Assembly: GCF_001998965.1 (NCBI RefSeq)
Contig: NZ_MLHJ01000070.1
Coordinates: 1 to 44,404, forward strand
Origin: Rodentibacter rarus
Lineage (GTDB): Bacteria; Pseudomonadota; Gammaproteobacteria; Enterobacterales; Pasteurellaceae
Direction: 5' to 3'
Length of the DNA stretch: 44,404 nt
Below the pieces are notes generated by a model. That model was not told the origin of the DNA. It was given only the letters and a program-made list of their open reading frames with translations, and searched no databases. Position 1 is the stretch's first letter; each line of letters opens with the position of its first letter. The position numbers and the translations under genes were made by a program. This document shows, one piece after another, positions 9,591 to 17,351 of the stretch.

Positions 9591-10426
9591 TATTCTATTA
9601 CCTGATTAAGTAATTTATCTATTGCTTTCAAGGCATCAAGTGCGGTCATTTCTAGGCTTAAAAAGTGCATTTTAGGCACACCGCTATCTTGCGGAGTAAT
9701 CCGAATAAAACCGCCCTTTTTCATTTTTGCCGTGCGTTCGGAAAAATAGCGCACCGTTGGAATCGCTTTACCGGCTCCCAATTCAATCACGACCAAATTT
9801 TCCACTATTTTTAACCATTCATCCAACCGCACTTTTTTGAAATCTTGATAACGGCTTGAATAGCTCCAATCATCAAACATCAGTACATTTTGGCGGGCTA
9901 AACCATTACAATAAGGGCAATACGGTTTTTCACTGATTAAACGTAGTTTTTCATTATCAACTTCCGGTTTAAAATCAACTGCCGACCAACTTAAATCTCG
10001 ACAATTTTCAATATATTGCTGGCGCTCCAATGTGCCGTGAACTTCATAAACCCGACTTTCATCAAAACCAGCCTTTTGAAAATGCCCATCCACATTACTG
10101 GTAAAAACAAAATAACCGTGGCGTTTATTTGCCGCCCAACGTTTTAAAATTTGGTATCCGTCGTGCGGGACAGCATTACGGTATTGAACGAGGCGATGCA
10201 CATAAAACCAATAAGCGAGTTCCGGATTTCGCTGATAAGCAAACGGCGTAGCAATATCTTCAAAGTCAATGCGATACTCACGAAATGCCGGATAAGCATT
10301 CCAAAACCCGCCTACACTGCGAAAATCCGGCAACCCTGAATCGACACTCATTCCCGCTCCGGCAGTAATCAAAATACCATCTGCTTTTTTAATCAATTCT
10401 ACGGCGTAATTCAAATCATTTTTCAT
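9590..10426 (-). CDS. SIR2-family NAD-dependent protein (sirtuin-like)
   Basis: This 278-aa protein has the sirtuin core: ITAGAGMSVDSGLPDFRS near residue 20, TSNVDGHFQKAG near 110, the catalytic histidine in EVHGTLERQQY near 130, and a degenerate zinc site (one Cys in ENCRDLS plus CPYC, three cysteines rather than four). The C-terminal NAD region IELGAGKAIPTVRYFS is unusual. Sirtuins either deacylate proteins or hydrolyse NAD; which applies here cannot be told. It lies 10 nt after the LRR gene and overlaps the PP2C gene by 1 nt. Two perfect uptake sequences (9638-9646, 9826-9834) suggest long residence in an uptake-competent lineage. Confidence 0.85.
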   Translation of the reverse strand: MKNDLNYAVELIKKADGILITAGAGMSVDSGLPDFRSVGGFWNAYPAFREYRIDFEDIATPFAYQRNPELAYWFYVHRLVQYRNAVPHDGYQILKRWAANKRHGYFVFTSNVDGHFQKAGFDESRVYEVHGTLERQQYIENCRDLSWSAVDFKPEVDNEKLRLISEKPYCPYCNGLARQNVLMFDDWSYSSRYQDFKKVRLDEWLKIVENLVVIELGAGKAIPTVRYFSERTAKMKKGGFIRITPQDSGVPKMHFLSLEMTALDALKAIDKLLNQVIE

Positions 10427-10435
10427 TTTCGCACC

Positions 10436-12139
10436 TTAATTTTCTAAAAAGTCAAAATCTAATTCAGGGAAGTTTTGTTTAGTAAAAATGGTACAATCTT
10501 TAACATTACTATATTCAATATCTAAGTAATACAATTTTTTTAATGGTAATAATGGGGTGTAATCTTCAATTCGATTCCCAGCCAAATTTAGCTCTTCAAT
10601 ATTTATTAACTTAGAAATAAATTTTATCTCTTTGAGATTTAAAGAATCTATACCAAGATAATCTAATTTCTTAAAGTTAGATAAATAATTCAATTGATTT
10701 TTATTAATAGGATTATCACTAATATCTAGTAGAATTAAATTGATTAATTTTCTTAGTGGTGAAATATCACTAATGTTATTACTAGCCAAGTCCAACTCTT
10801 CAAGCTGTATCTTATCTTCCAGTACGGAAATATCGCTAATTTTTGCCTTTTCCCTTTGGTCTACTATTAAATTTTTTAATTTTTTTGAATGTTCAAGAGG
10901 AGAAATATCTGTAATAAAATTATCAGAAATATCTAATAATGTCAGATTAGATTTATTTCTTAATGACTCAATATGATAAAGATTGCATTTTGATAGACTC
11001 ACCTCTCTTAAATTATTCAAATGTTTTAAATCTGAAATATGATTTAAGTGATTATTATCCATAATTAAACACTCTAATTTCTTACAATATTTCAACGATT
11101 TAATATTTCTTACACCGGCACTCTCACAATAAAGTTTTTTCAAATTTTGGCAAAAACGGATACAGCTAAAATTTTTTACCCACTTTTCTTCTTCACCTAA
11201 AAGTTTATTCATTGAAGAATATTCAAAATATTCCAACTCTTTTAGTGAGCGTAGAAATTTAAGATCTAATACCCTTTCTTTTCTTATAGAACATCTGATC
11301 TTAAGCCATTTCAGTTTTTTAAAATGGCTTAAAAGATGGAGATCAACAAAATCATTATAACTCAAATCTAATTTTTCTAACGAGTTTGCAAGTGCAATAA
11401 TAGGTTTGAGTTTATTTTCATATACTCTACTAATATTTAATGATTTTAAATTTTTAAGTTTTCGCAAACAGTTTAGATTAATGTTATAACAACCTTCCAA
11501 GTTTAATTCTTCCAGTTGTGTCATTTCACCAATAGCCTTACTTAATGCTTTAACAGTCTCTTTATTCTTTCCATGTGTGACTTCATATAAACTTAGGCTT
11601 TTTAAATTTTCCATTTTATTAAGCATTTCAAAATGCTCAGCACGAATATGATTAGCTTTTAACTTTATTAAACCGGTTAATTTTTGAATATCAAAATTAA
11701 TATAGCCAATTTCTAGTTCTTCCAAATTAGTTAAATTTTCTAGCTCATTAATATTATCTAACCTTTCATCAGGAATACTTAATCGTTTTAAATTTGTTAA
11801 ATGTTCAAAAGGTAAGTTTTTTAAGTTATACATCCACCCACAAATATTTAATTTTTCTAACTGTTGTAATAATATTTTCCAACATTCAGGTAAACAATTA
11901 AAGCCTACATCATCTATATCTAATAATGATATTGACTTTAAAGACATTAATTTTTCTAAATAATCAAACTCTCTTAGAATATTAGGATTTTTCCTTTGAA
12001 ATCTACGATAATAATAGAGATAAGAGTTACTCTTTTCTCCTATATCCGTAGTGAGATTGATATATAATACTGACTTAAATTTTTCATTCGATTTCTCCCA
12101 TACATCCCGCCATTCTTGAATTAAACGTTGATCAGTCAT
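10436..12139 (-). CDS. Leucine-rich repeat protein
   Basis: This 567-aa protein consists almost entirely of leucine-rich repeats of about 21-24 residues (for example LEELDLASNNISDISPLRKL and LVLLDISDNPI-type units), of the SDS22/internalin class. There is no signal peptide or membrane segment, so it is probably cytoplasmic. The first 80 residues, containing YYYRRFQRKNPNIL, are not obviously repeats. Such proteins bind other proteins; the partner is unknown, though neighbours in the operon are candidates. Its start overlaps the winged-helix gene stop by 4 nt (ATGA). The gene is markedly AT-rich and holds no uptake sequence, unlike its downstream neighbours, which suggests later acquisition or fast change. 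Confidence 0.88.
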   Translation of the reverse strand: MTDQRLIQEWRDVWEKSNEKFKSVLYINLTTDIGEKSNSYLYYYRRFQRKNPNILREFDYLEKLMSLKSISLLDIDDVGFNCLPECWKILLQQLEKLNICGWMYNLKNLPFEHLTNLKRLSIPDERLDNINELENLTNLEELEIGYINFDIQKLTGLIKLKANHIRAEHFEMLNKMENLKSLSLYEVTHGKNKETVKALSKAIGEMTQLEELNLEGCYNINLNCLRKLKNLKSLNISRVYENKLKPIIALANSLEKLDLSYNDFVDLHLLSHFKKLKWLKIRCSIRKERVLDLKFLRSLKELEYFEYSSMNKLLGEEEKWVKNFSCIRFCQNLKKLYCESAGVRNIKSLKYCKKLECLIMDNNHLNHISDLKHLNNLREVSLSKCNLYHIESLRNKSNLTLLDISDNFITDISPLEHSKKLKNLIVDQREKAKISDISVLEDKIQLEELDLASNNISDISPLRKLINLILLDISDNPINKNQLNYLSNFKKLDYLGIDSLNLKEIKFISKLINIEELNLAGNRIEDYTPLLPLKKLYYLDIEYSNVKDCTIFTKQNFPELDFDFLEN

Positions 12140-12399
12140 TTTTTCACCTCATTTTCTTTATCAAAAAACTCTGCCCAACCAAGAGCAAATCTCACTTTTT
12201 TCTCATATTTTTCCTCTACAATTTTCCGTCTAAAATTTTTATCTTTTTTAGAAACAAACCGATCTTTTTCAAGTTGATCCAATATTCTTTCTGCCCGCAT
12301 AAAGCCTATTTGAAATCGGCGTTGTATCGCTGAAACTGAAACAAATTGGCGCTCTAAAATAAATTGTTTTACATCGTTTAAAAGGGGATCTTTATTCAT
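12136..12399 (-). CDS. Stand-alone FtsK-gamma-like winged-helix DNA-binding protein
   Basis: This protein of about 87 aa closely resembles the C-terminal gamma domain of FtsK: DPLLNDVKQFILERQFVS, SAIQRRFQIGFMRAERI and DQLEKDRFV follow the FtsK pattern of DPL, Q-R-F-x-I-G and R-A-x-R-I-x-x-Q-M-E. In FtsK this winged helix reads KOPS sites; here there is no motor domain. I chose the ATG at 12399 because AGGAGG lies 7 nt upstream; the longer frame from 12429 lacks this. It is the first gene of the LRR-SIR2-PP2C-Mrr operon and overlaps the LRR gene by 4 nt, so it is a natural candidate operon regulator. The C-terminal tail is basic. Confidence 0.8.
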   Translation of the reverse strand: MNKDPLLNDVKQFILERQFVSVSAIQRRFQIGFMRAERILDQLEKDRFVSKKDKNFRRKIVEEKYEKKVRFALGWAEFFDKENEVKK

Positions 12400-12463
12400 A
12401 TTTTTTCCTCCTGCTCTATGCTCTCTCATAGGCTTTAAATCCTTTTAAAAAGTAAAAAATTGT

Positions 12464-12544
12464 TTTAATCGGATAAAAAACATACAAAAACTAATTTAAT
12501 TGAATAAAAAACAATCAAAAATATGTTTTTGAGATAAAAAAATA
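12464..12544. repeat. Phased direct repeats upstream of the winged-helix operon
   Basis: TTTAATCGGATAAAAAACA (12464-12482) and TTTAATTGAATAAAAAACA (12495-12513) match at 17 of 19 positions with a 31-bp period. A third, weaker copy (GAGATAAAAAAATA, 12531-12544) keeps a period of about 30 bp. They lie in the promoter region 65-150 bp before the ATG at 12399. Equal spacing of about three helical turns suggests protein binding on one face of the DNA. Confidence 0.45.
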
Positions 12545-12567
12545 GCAGCAGAAAATTGCTGCTATTT
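12540..12567 (-). terminator. Intrinsic terminator of the AAA+/sirtuin unit
   Basis: AAATAGCAGCA (12540-12550) and TGCTGCTATTT (12557-12567) form a perfect 11-bp stem with a 6-nt loop. Reading the minus strand, the stem is followed by a T-run, so it terminates transcripts from the CobB-like gene and separates the two halves of the island. Confidence 0.85.
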
Positions 12568-12593
12568 AAAATCTATCGAATTTTTGACCGCAC

Positions 12594-13301
12594 TTAGTTA
12601 CTAGATCGAGCAGCCTTATTTAGCAAGACTTTCACAATTTTCGGCACACCTTCGCCGGCCTTTTCTTTCACTGCAACAACGTGCTTGCGAATAAAACCGG
12701 TGTTAGGATTCGGGTCAACAAGATAAATTGCTGCACCATAAGGGGCTTCATTGACTAAACCATTGGTGGGATAAACCTGTAACGATGTACCAATCACGAT
12801 CACGATATCCGCTTTTTTTACTAACTTGACCGCCTGATCTAACATGGGTACATTTTCCCCAAAGAAAACAATATGCGGACGCATTGGATGACCGTGGTTA
12901 TCTTTATCGTCAATATGCTGATCGCCCAAGCAAGGAACGACGTAATCCGTATTAAAGCTACTTCTCGCTTTGTTCAGCTCACCGTGCAAATGCAATACAT
13001 TTTGGCTGCCTGCACGTTCGTGCAAATCATCTACATTTTGAGTGATGATCTGCACATCATAAGCCTTTTCAAGCTCTACTAAAGCGAGATGAGCCGCATT
13101 CGGTTGAGCCGCTTGAGCATTACGACGGCGTTCATTATAAAATTCCAACACCTTAGCCCGGTTCTTTTTCAAGGCTTCGGGCGTGCAAACTTCTTCAATG
13201 TTATACCCAGCCCACAAACCATCTTCCGCGCGAAAAGTCGGAATGCCACTTTCGGCACTGATACCGGCACCGGTTAAAACAACACAAATTGGTTTATTCA
13301 T
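12594..13301 (-). CDS. CobB-like class III sirtuin lacking zinc cysteines
   Basis: This protein of about 235 aa resembles E. coli CobB: GAGISAESGIPTFRAEDGLW, TQNVDDLHERAG, the catalytic histidine in LHLHGEL, and IGTSLQVYP. FYNERRR and QPNAAHLAL match the CobB segment carrying the Y-x-x-R residues used by desuccinylases and demalonylases. The usual two CxxC zinc pairs are absent: between HGEL and RPHIVFFGE only one Cys is present. The ATG at 13301 follows GGAGAAAAAT; the frame extends upstream to 13325 without a comparable site. It lies 87 nt downstream of the AAA+ gene, probably in one unit. An uptake sequence overlaps its stop codon (12587-12595). Confidence 0.85.
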   Translation of the reverse strand: MNKPICVVLTGAGISAESGIPTFRAEDGLWAGYNIEEVCTPEALKKNRAKVLEFYNERRRNAQAAQPNAAHLALVELEKAYDVQIITQNVDDLHERAGSQNVLHLHGELNKARSSFNTDYVVPCLGDQHIDDKDNHGHPMRPHIVFFGENVPMLDQAVKLVKKADIVIVIGTSLQVYPTNGLVNEAPYGAAIYLVDPNPNTGFIRKHVVAVKEKAGEGVPKIVKVLLNKAARSSN

Positions 13302-13388
13302 ATTTTTCTCCATTTTTATTACCACGATAAACTTTAATGGTTAAAGCCAATTTACTCATTTCATAGGCTTTGAATTAGGATAAAAAGT

Positions 13389-15458
13389 TTAAAATCCGAT
13401 TTTTTTCGATTGAGTAAAATCCGGTTTAAGATGGCATTCATCCTGTAACGCATTAAGCCACATTCTTATCTCTTCAAAAGGGGCGAATTGATGACGGCGA
13501 GATACCGCAGCAAAATCGCCCGGAGTGAGTAATCCCAGTCCTTCAATAAAATATAACGCCTCTTCGTTCAATTCCCCTAGCCCTAACTGCCGAGCCTGAT
13601 GTTTTGCAAAATTCTGTCGTTGCGTTGGGGTAAGATAATCAAATTTCAATTTGAGATCGAAACGTCGCAAGGCAGCCGGATCGAGTGAATCCATTAAATT
13701 GGTCGAAACCACCAATAAACCCTCGAATCGCTCAATTTGAGTGAGCATTTCATTAACTTGTGAACGCTCCCAACTTCTTTGCGCCCCGTCACGGGAAAAC
13801 AAAAAGCTATCCACTTCATCAAATACCAAAACACAATTATCGCTTTTGGCTTGATCAAAAGCCTGCGCAATTTTTTGCTCTGTCCCTCCCACATAAGGAT
13901 CAAGTAAATCCGATCCTTGTCTGAGCAATACAGGCATCTCCAACTGCTCGGCAAGCCAACCCGCCCAAGCCGTTTTGCCAGTGCCCGGAGGACCATAGCA
14001 ACAAATTCGTCCTTTTTTATTACGCTTTAATCCTTCACTGACCTGTCGAATATTCGTTTGGCACGATACCCAATCCAAGTCATACGCCATTTTCCCCTCA
14101 ATAAGGGGTTGAATTTTGGCTTTTCTCTGTGACTGCAAGGTCTGATTAAATAAATTCAATAACACCTCGGCAAAGGTTTTATTTTGTAAATCGACTTGCC
14201 CGGCAACTTTAATTGCACGATCTAAAATCGCCGGCGTTAATGACCGCTCTTTAGCGAAATGTTGAATATAGCCTTCCGATAATTTGTCCCCCGCTAATGA
14301 ACGAATCAACTCCGCTTTATTTTTTATTGGCAAATCCGGCATTTCCAAAATAAAATCAAAACGGCGTAAAAAAGCCTCGTCAATGCCATAAACGGAATTA
14401 GAAAGCCAGATCATCGGTACCGCATTATTTTCTAACAATTGATTTAGCCATGCTTTATTTTTCTGAGCAACAGACCGCTCAAAAAATGAACCGGCAAATA
14501 CATCTTCTATTTCATCAAAAATAAGTAAGTTATTTTGGCTTCGTTCCAATAAAGTTTGCGATAAACGGCAATGATTAAGACGATCTTCAGCAAAAATCAC
14601 ATCGCCATCTTCATCCATATAAGCGATGTTATAAGCCGTTAAATTTAACGATGTAGCTAATAAATTTGCCAGTTCCGTTTTTCCCGTTCCCGGCGCACCA
14701 TAAATAAGAAAATTCACGCCTTTTTGCTTTTTCTCAATCGCTTGTTGAAGATAATTTCGCATCATGATGTGCTTATCTTCAATATGTTGAAATTGTGTCA
14801 AAGACAACTTTGGCGACTCGCTCAGTATCACACTATTTTTCAATAATTTTTCTTCATCTAAGGGAAAAAACAAAAATTCATCAGGATCTAAGGTTTCCCC
14901 CCATTCAATATATTCATCAATATCGGTTGAGCGATAATTACGGTGTAATAAACCATATTGAAATAATTTTCCGTTCTTTTTCAATACAGGGCGAAGAATA
15001 TTACGAGGAAATACTAATAATTTCGCTAAAAAATCCACTGCCTGAGTAAGACTTTTCGGTGAGAAATAATTAAAGACCTCCTCAAAATCCTTTTCGAGTT
15101 TTAAATGTAATGATAAGCGCAAAATTCCTACTTCCGCTTCATTCAGCGATAAAAGTTGTGCTAACTGCAACAAATTTTCCTCTGCTTGTTGCCAATTTTC
15201 ATCGGAAAGTGCGGTCATTTTTTGCAATGTTTTATAACGAGGTTTAAGTAATTGCACGACAATTTCAGGTAGATTTTCTTCTTTTTCCAATTTATTCGGC
15301 AGCCCCAATGCTCGCGCCACTTCATCACTTTTCCAGCGAGATTCCTCAAAAAGCGTTTCCAGCCCTTTATGCTCAAACAATACTTTTAGCATCATTTTTT
15401 CGGTATAAAGTGATACGGTTGGTGGGTTTAATTTGTATTCTTTTTTCGCTGCTGTCAT
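13389..15458 (-). CDS. Tandem AAA+ ATPase
   Basis: This 689-aa protein has two complete AAA+ modules of the Cdc48/SpoVK type. Module 1 has Walker A GAPGTGKT near residue 251, Walker B LLIFDEIEDVF near 313, sensor LSNSVYGIDEAFLRRFD. Module 2 has GPPGTGKT near 490, VLVFDEVDSF near 543, and VVSTNLMDSLDPAALRRFD. Arginine fingers are visible in both modules. The first 230 residues are helical and not recognised; they may bind substrate or partner. It is likely a remodelling or unfolding ATPase; no protease or transposition partner is encoded beside it. An AGGAG ribosome site precedes the ATG, and a putative operator and hairpin lie in its leader. An uptake sequence is at 15207-15215. Confidence 0.85.
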   Translation of the reverse strand: MTAAKKEYKLNPPTVSLYTEKMMLKVLFEHKGLETLFEESRWKSDEVARALGLPNKLEKEENLPEIVVQLLKPRYKTLQKMTALSDENWQQAEENLLQLAQLLSLNEAEVGILRLSLHLKLEKDFEEVFNYFSPKSLTQAVDFLAKLLVFPRNILRPVLKKNGKLFQYGLLHRNYRSTDIDEYIEWGETLDPDEFLFFPLDEEKLLKNSVILSESPKLSLTQFQHIEDKHIMMRNYLQQAIEKKQKGVNFLIYGAPGTGKTELANLLATSLNLTAYNIAYMDEDGDVIFAEDRLNHCRLSQTLLERSQNNLLIFDEIEDVFAGSFFERSVAQKNKAWLNQLLENNAVPMIWLSNSVYGIDEAFLRRFDFILEMPDLPIKNKAELIRSLAGDKLSEGYIQHFAKERSLTPAILDRAIKVAGQVDLQNKTFAEVLLNLFNQTLQSQRKAKIQPLIEGKMAYDLDWVSCQTNIRQVSEGLKRNKKGRICCYGPPGTGKTAWAGWLAEQLEMPVLLRQGSDLLDPYVGGTEQKIAQAFDQAKSDNCVLVFDEVDSFLFSRDGAQRSWERSQVNEMLTQIERFEGLLVVSTNLMDSLDPAALRRFDLKLKFDYLTPTQRQNFAKHQARQLGLGELNEEALYFIEGLGLLTPGDFAAVSRRHQFAPFEEIRMWLNALQDECHLKPDFTQSKKIGF

Positions 15459-15474
15459 TTTATCGCTCCTATAA

Positions 15475-15508
15475 AAAATACCTTTTGTCTTGTGACAAAA
15501 GGTATTTT
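15475..15508 (-). terminator. Strong hairpin with T-run in the AAA+ leader
   Basis: AAAATACCTTTTGTC (15475-15489) and GACAAAAGGTATTTT (15494-15508) form a perfect 15-bp stem with a 4-nt loop. Read on the minus strand the stem runs into six Ts, then 16 nt later comes the AAA+ ATG. It could end the PDDEXK_4 transcript or attenuate the AAA+ gene, because no room is left for a promoter downstream. Confidence 0.7.
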
Positions 15509-15519
15509 AGGGGTTAATG

Positions 15520-15534
15520 CGACATTTGGTGTCG
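15520..15534. promoter_or_regulatory. Palindromic operator candidate upstream of the AAA+ gene
   Basis: CGACA-TTTGG-TGTCG is a perfect 5-bp inverted repeat with a 5-nt spacer, 61 nt before the AAA+ ATG and directly after the PDDEXK_4 stop. The same palindrome with the same flanking AATG...T occurs at 17467-17481. A TATAAC box on the minus strand (15534-15539) abuts it, so +1 would fall inside the palindrome, a repressing arrangement. Confidence 0.65.
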
Positions 15535-16764
15535 TTATAGTTTTTTAATCTCTAATTCCTTTATTTTATCTAAATTTTCTGTGATTACATCTAATAAAGG
15601 TTTCCATAATTCAAAAATTTGATCGGCTAGTTCACCGCTTGGAATTTTACTTAAAACTTCAGCATCCCAGTTTAATAAATTTCCTTCTAGCCATTTCCAC
15701 ATAGCCCACCATTTACTCGACTTGAAATCAGCTTTTATCTCTTCCTCATCAAAAATATCTTGCAATAATTTATGTAATTCTCCATATTTTTCCTTATGAC
15801 AATAAATTCCATAGTACCCATTTCTAAAGTTTCTCTCTGAAAATTCAATGCCAACTCCCCAATAAATATTCTCTTGATCAAGAAAAATACCCGCTTCTTT
15901 CTCCGTAGCATATCCATTAAAATTACACTTCCAACCATAATTATTTAATGCTTTATAATTTTTTTCAAATCTTTCTTGTAACTGATTAACTAACGTACCA
16001 GCTAAATTTTCATATAGCTGTTCATAGGAATCAAGTATATTCAATGCTGAATATAAGGCCTCATTATTTTCTTTTTCTAGTAAATAATTAACTAAATCAT
16101 TAGCTCTTTCAGTATTTCCCATAAGTTCCTCCTTTAAGAACTTTTTAAAATCATAACAAAATTGTCTAACTGCCGGTGCAACAATTAATGTATTATCTAG
16201 CCATTTAATCAAATCTTCAGCAGATAATAGTATTGCATTCTGATGATTAATTAATTCCTCCCACTCACTTTCCGAAATAGAACTTTCTGAAGGATTATGT
16301 TTAAAAACAGGAAGATAAATTAAGCAATAGTCTGCACCTTTGTATCTTTCTATATCAATACGATAATCTTTAAGTTGTTCTTCTTGATCGGAAGCAAATC
16401 TCAGTTTATTTTCAATGGATACTATCCAACGTCGTTTATTATCAAGAAAACCTTCAATAAAAATATCATGGCGGCGATTTTCTCTTGTTGGTTTTTCTAC
16501 GCTTACTTTAGTGCTGTTATAAGCTAAAAAGTTATGTTTCCCAATAAATTTTAGAAAACTGTTTAAAAATAAATCACCCTGTCCATGTATTTCTTTTGGA
16601 TCTAACAAAAACGCAAGAATCTTTGATAGCCCTATTTCATCGGTTCGCATAAATTGAAAAGGGTTAAAACGATTTGAGTTATAAAGTTCCGTTTTTCTCC
16701 GTTCACTTTCAAACTCATCCAGTTTTTGCTTGATTGAAAGCAAGTTATTGATAATTTCATTCAT
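15535..16764 (-). CDS. PD-(D/E)XK nuclease-fold protein (PDDEXK_4 type)
   Basis: This 409-aa protein resembles the PDDEXK_4 (PF14281) family of putative nucleases. Visible motifs are FMRTDEIGLSKILAFLLDP near residue 40, the active-site Asp in RRHDIFIEG near 98, and the E-x-K in WIVSIENKLRFASDQEEQL near 115, followed by QLKDYRID. The C-terminal half is acidic and tryptophan-rich, with no domain I recognise. It follows the OGFr-like gene with a 21-nt gap and the same direction. It is AT-rich with no uptake sequence. Members of this family are frequent in accessory and defence regions; activity is not demonstrated by sequence alone. Confidence 0.8.
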   Translation of the reverse strand: MNEIINNLLSIKQKLDEFESERRKTELYNSNRFNPFQFMRTDEIGLSKILAFLLDPKEIHGQGDLFLNSFLKFIGKHNFLAYNSTKVSVEKPTRENRRHDIFIEGFLDNKRRWIVSIENKLRFASDQEEQLKDYRIDIERYKGADYCLIYLPVFKHNPSESSISESEWEELINHQNAILLSAEDLIKWLDNTLIVAPAVRQFCYDFKKFLKEELMGNTERANDLVNYLLEKENNEALYSALNILDSYEQLYENLAGTLVNQLQERFEKNYKALNNYGWKCNFNGYATEKEAGIFLDQENIYWGVGIEFSERNFRNGYYGIYCHKEKYGELHKLLQDIFDEEEIKADFKSSKWWAMWKWLEGNLLNWDAEVLSKIPSGELADQIFELWKPLLDVITENLDKIKELEIKKL

Positions 16765-16785
16765 AATGAAATATTTCTCCTATTT

Positions 16786-17280
16786 TTAGTTTAGAATATT
16801 TTCCCAGATAGCCAATGTTTCAGGCTGAATAACGCCTTTTTCTGAGCCCAATTTTATTGCTAATTGTTGTAGATTTTTAGCTAACCCAAGGTGTCCGCAA
16901 TAATGTAAACTTCTAATAATTCGAGATATTTTTTTGCTTTCATGCCCTATATTACGAAGCCACACTTTTCTCTCTGCTAATTCCGGTTTTGCAAAAACCC
17001 TATCGCCTTCTCTATATAAACAAAAATAATCAAGAATAAAATCAATAGAATGAAGATATTTTCTTTGGATGTCAGGATGATTATTAAAAAACTGTTGTTC
17101 TTCTTGTGTGAATACAGGAATAGATTTATTCCATTTTGAACTTTCAATAACAGGATATAGCCAAGGTATAAAAAAATAGGCATCGCCTAATAATTTAGGC
17201 GGCATATTCCACATATCTTGTAATGACAAATGATGTTGGCTATTACGTTTTTCTAAATAAAATTCAATGACAGGATGCAT
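16786..17280 (-). CDS. OGFr-conserved-region-like protein
   Basis: This 164-aa protein resembles the conserved N-terminal domain of the opioid growth factor receptor family (OGFr_N), which has scattered bacterial members of unknown function. The match is in VIEFYLEKRN, then FFIPWLYPVIESSKWN, then VFTQEEQQFF, and the helical remainder with RKVWLRNIGHESKKISRIIRSLH. No membrane segment or signal is visible. It is the first gene of a two-gene unit with the PDDEXK_4 nuclease. The family assignment rests on a remembered pattern and needs a profile search. Its 203-bp upstream region carries an operator candidate and an A12 tract. Confidence 0.6.
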   Translation of the reverse strand: MHPVIEFYLEKRNSQHHLSLQDMWNMPPKLLGDAYFFIPWLYPVIESSKWNKSIPVFTQEEQQFFNNHPDIQRKYLHSIDFILDYFCLYREGDRVFAKPELAERKVWLRNIGHESKKISRIIRSLHYCGHLGLAKNLQQLAIKLGSEKGVIQPETLAIWENILN

Positions 17281-17351
17281 AACATTTACTCTTGAATTTA
17301 GAATATAATAATTAAGCTAAATATCGCTTAATATTTTTCTAAAACTTACCA

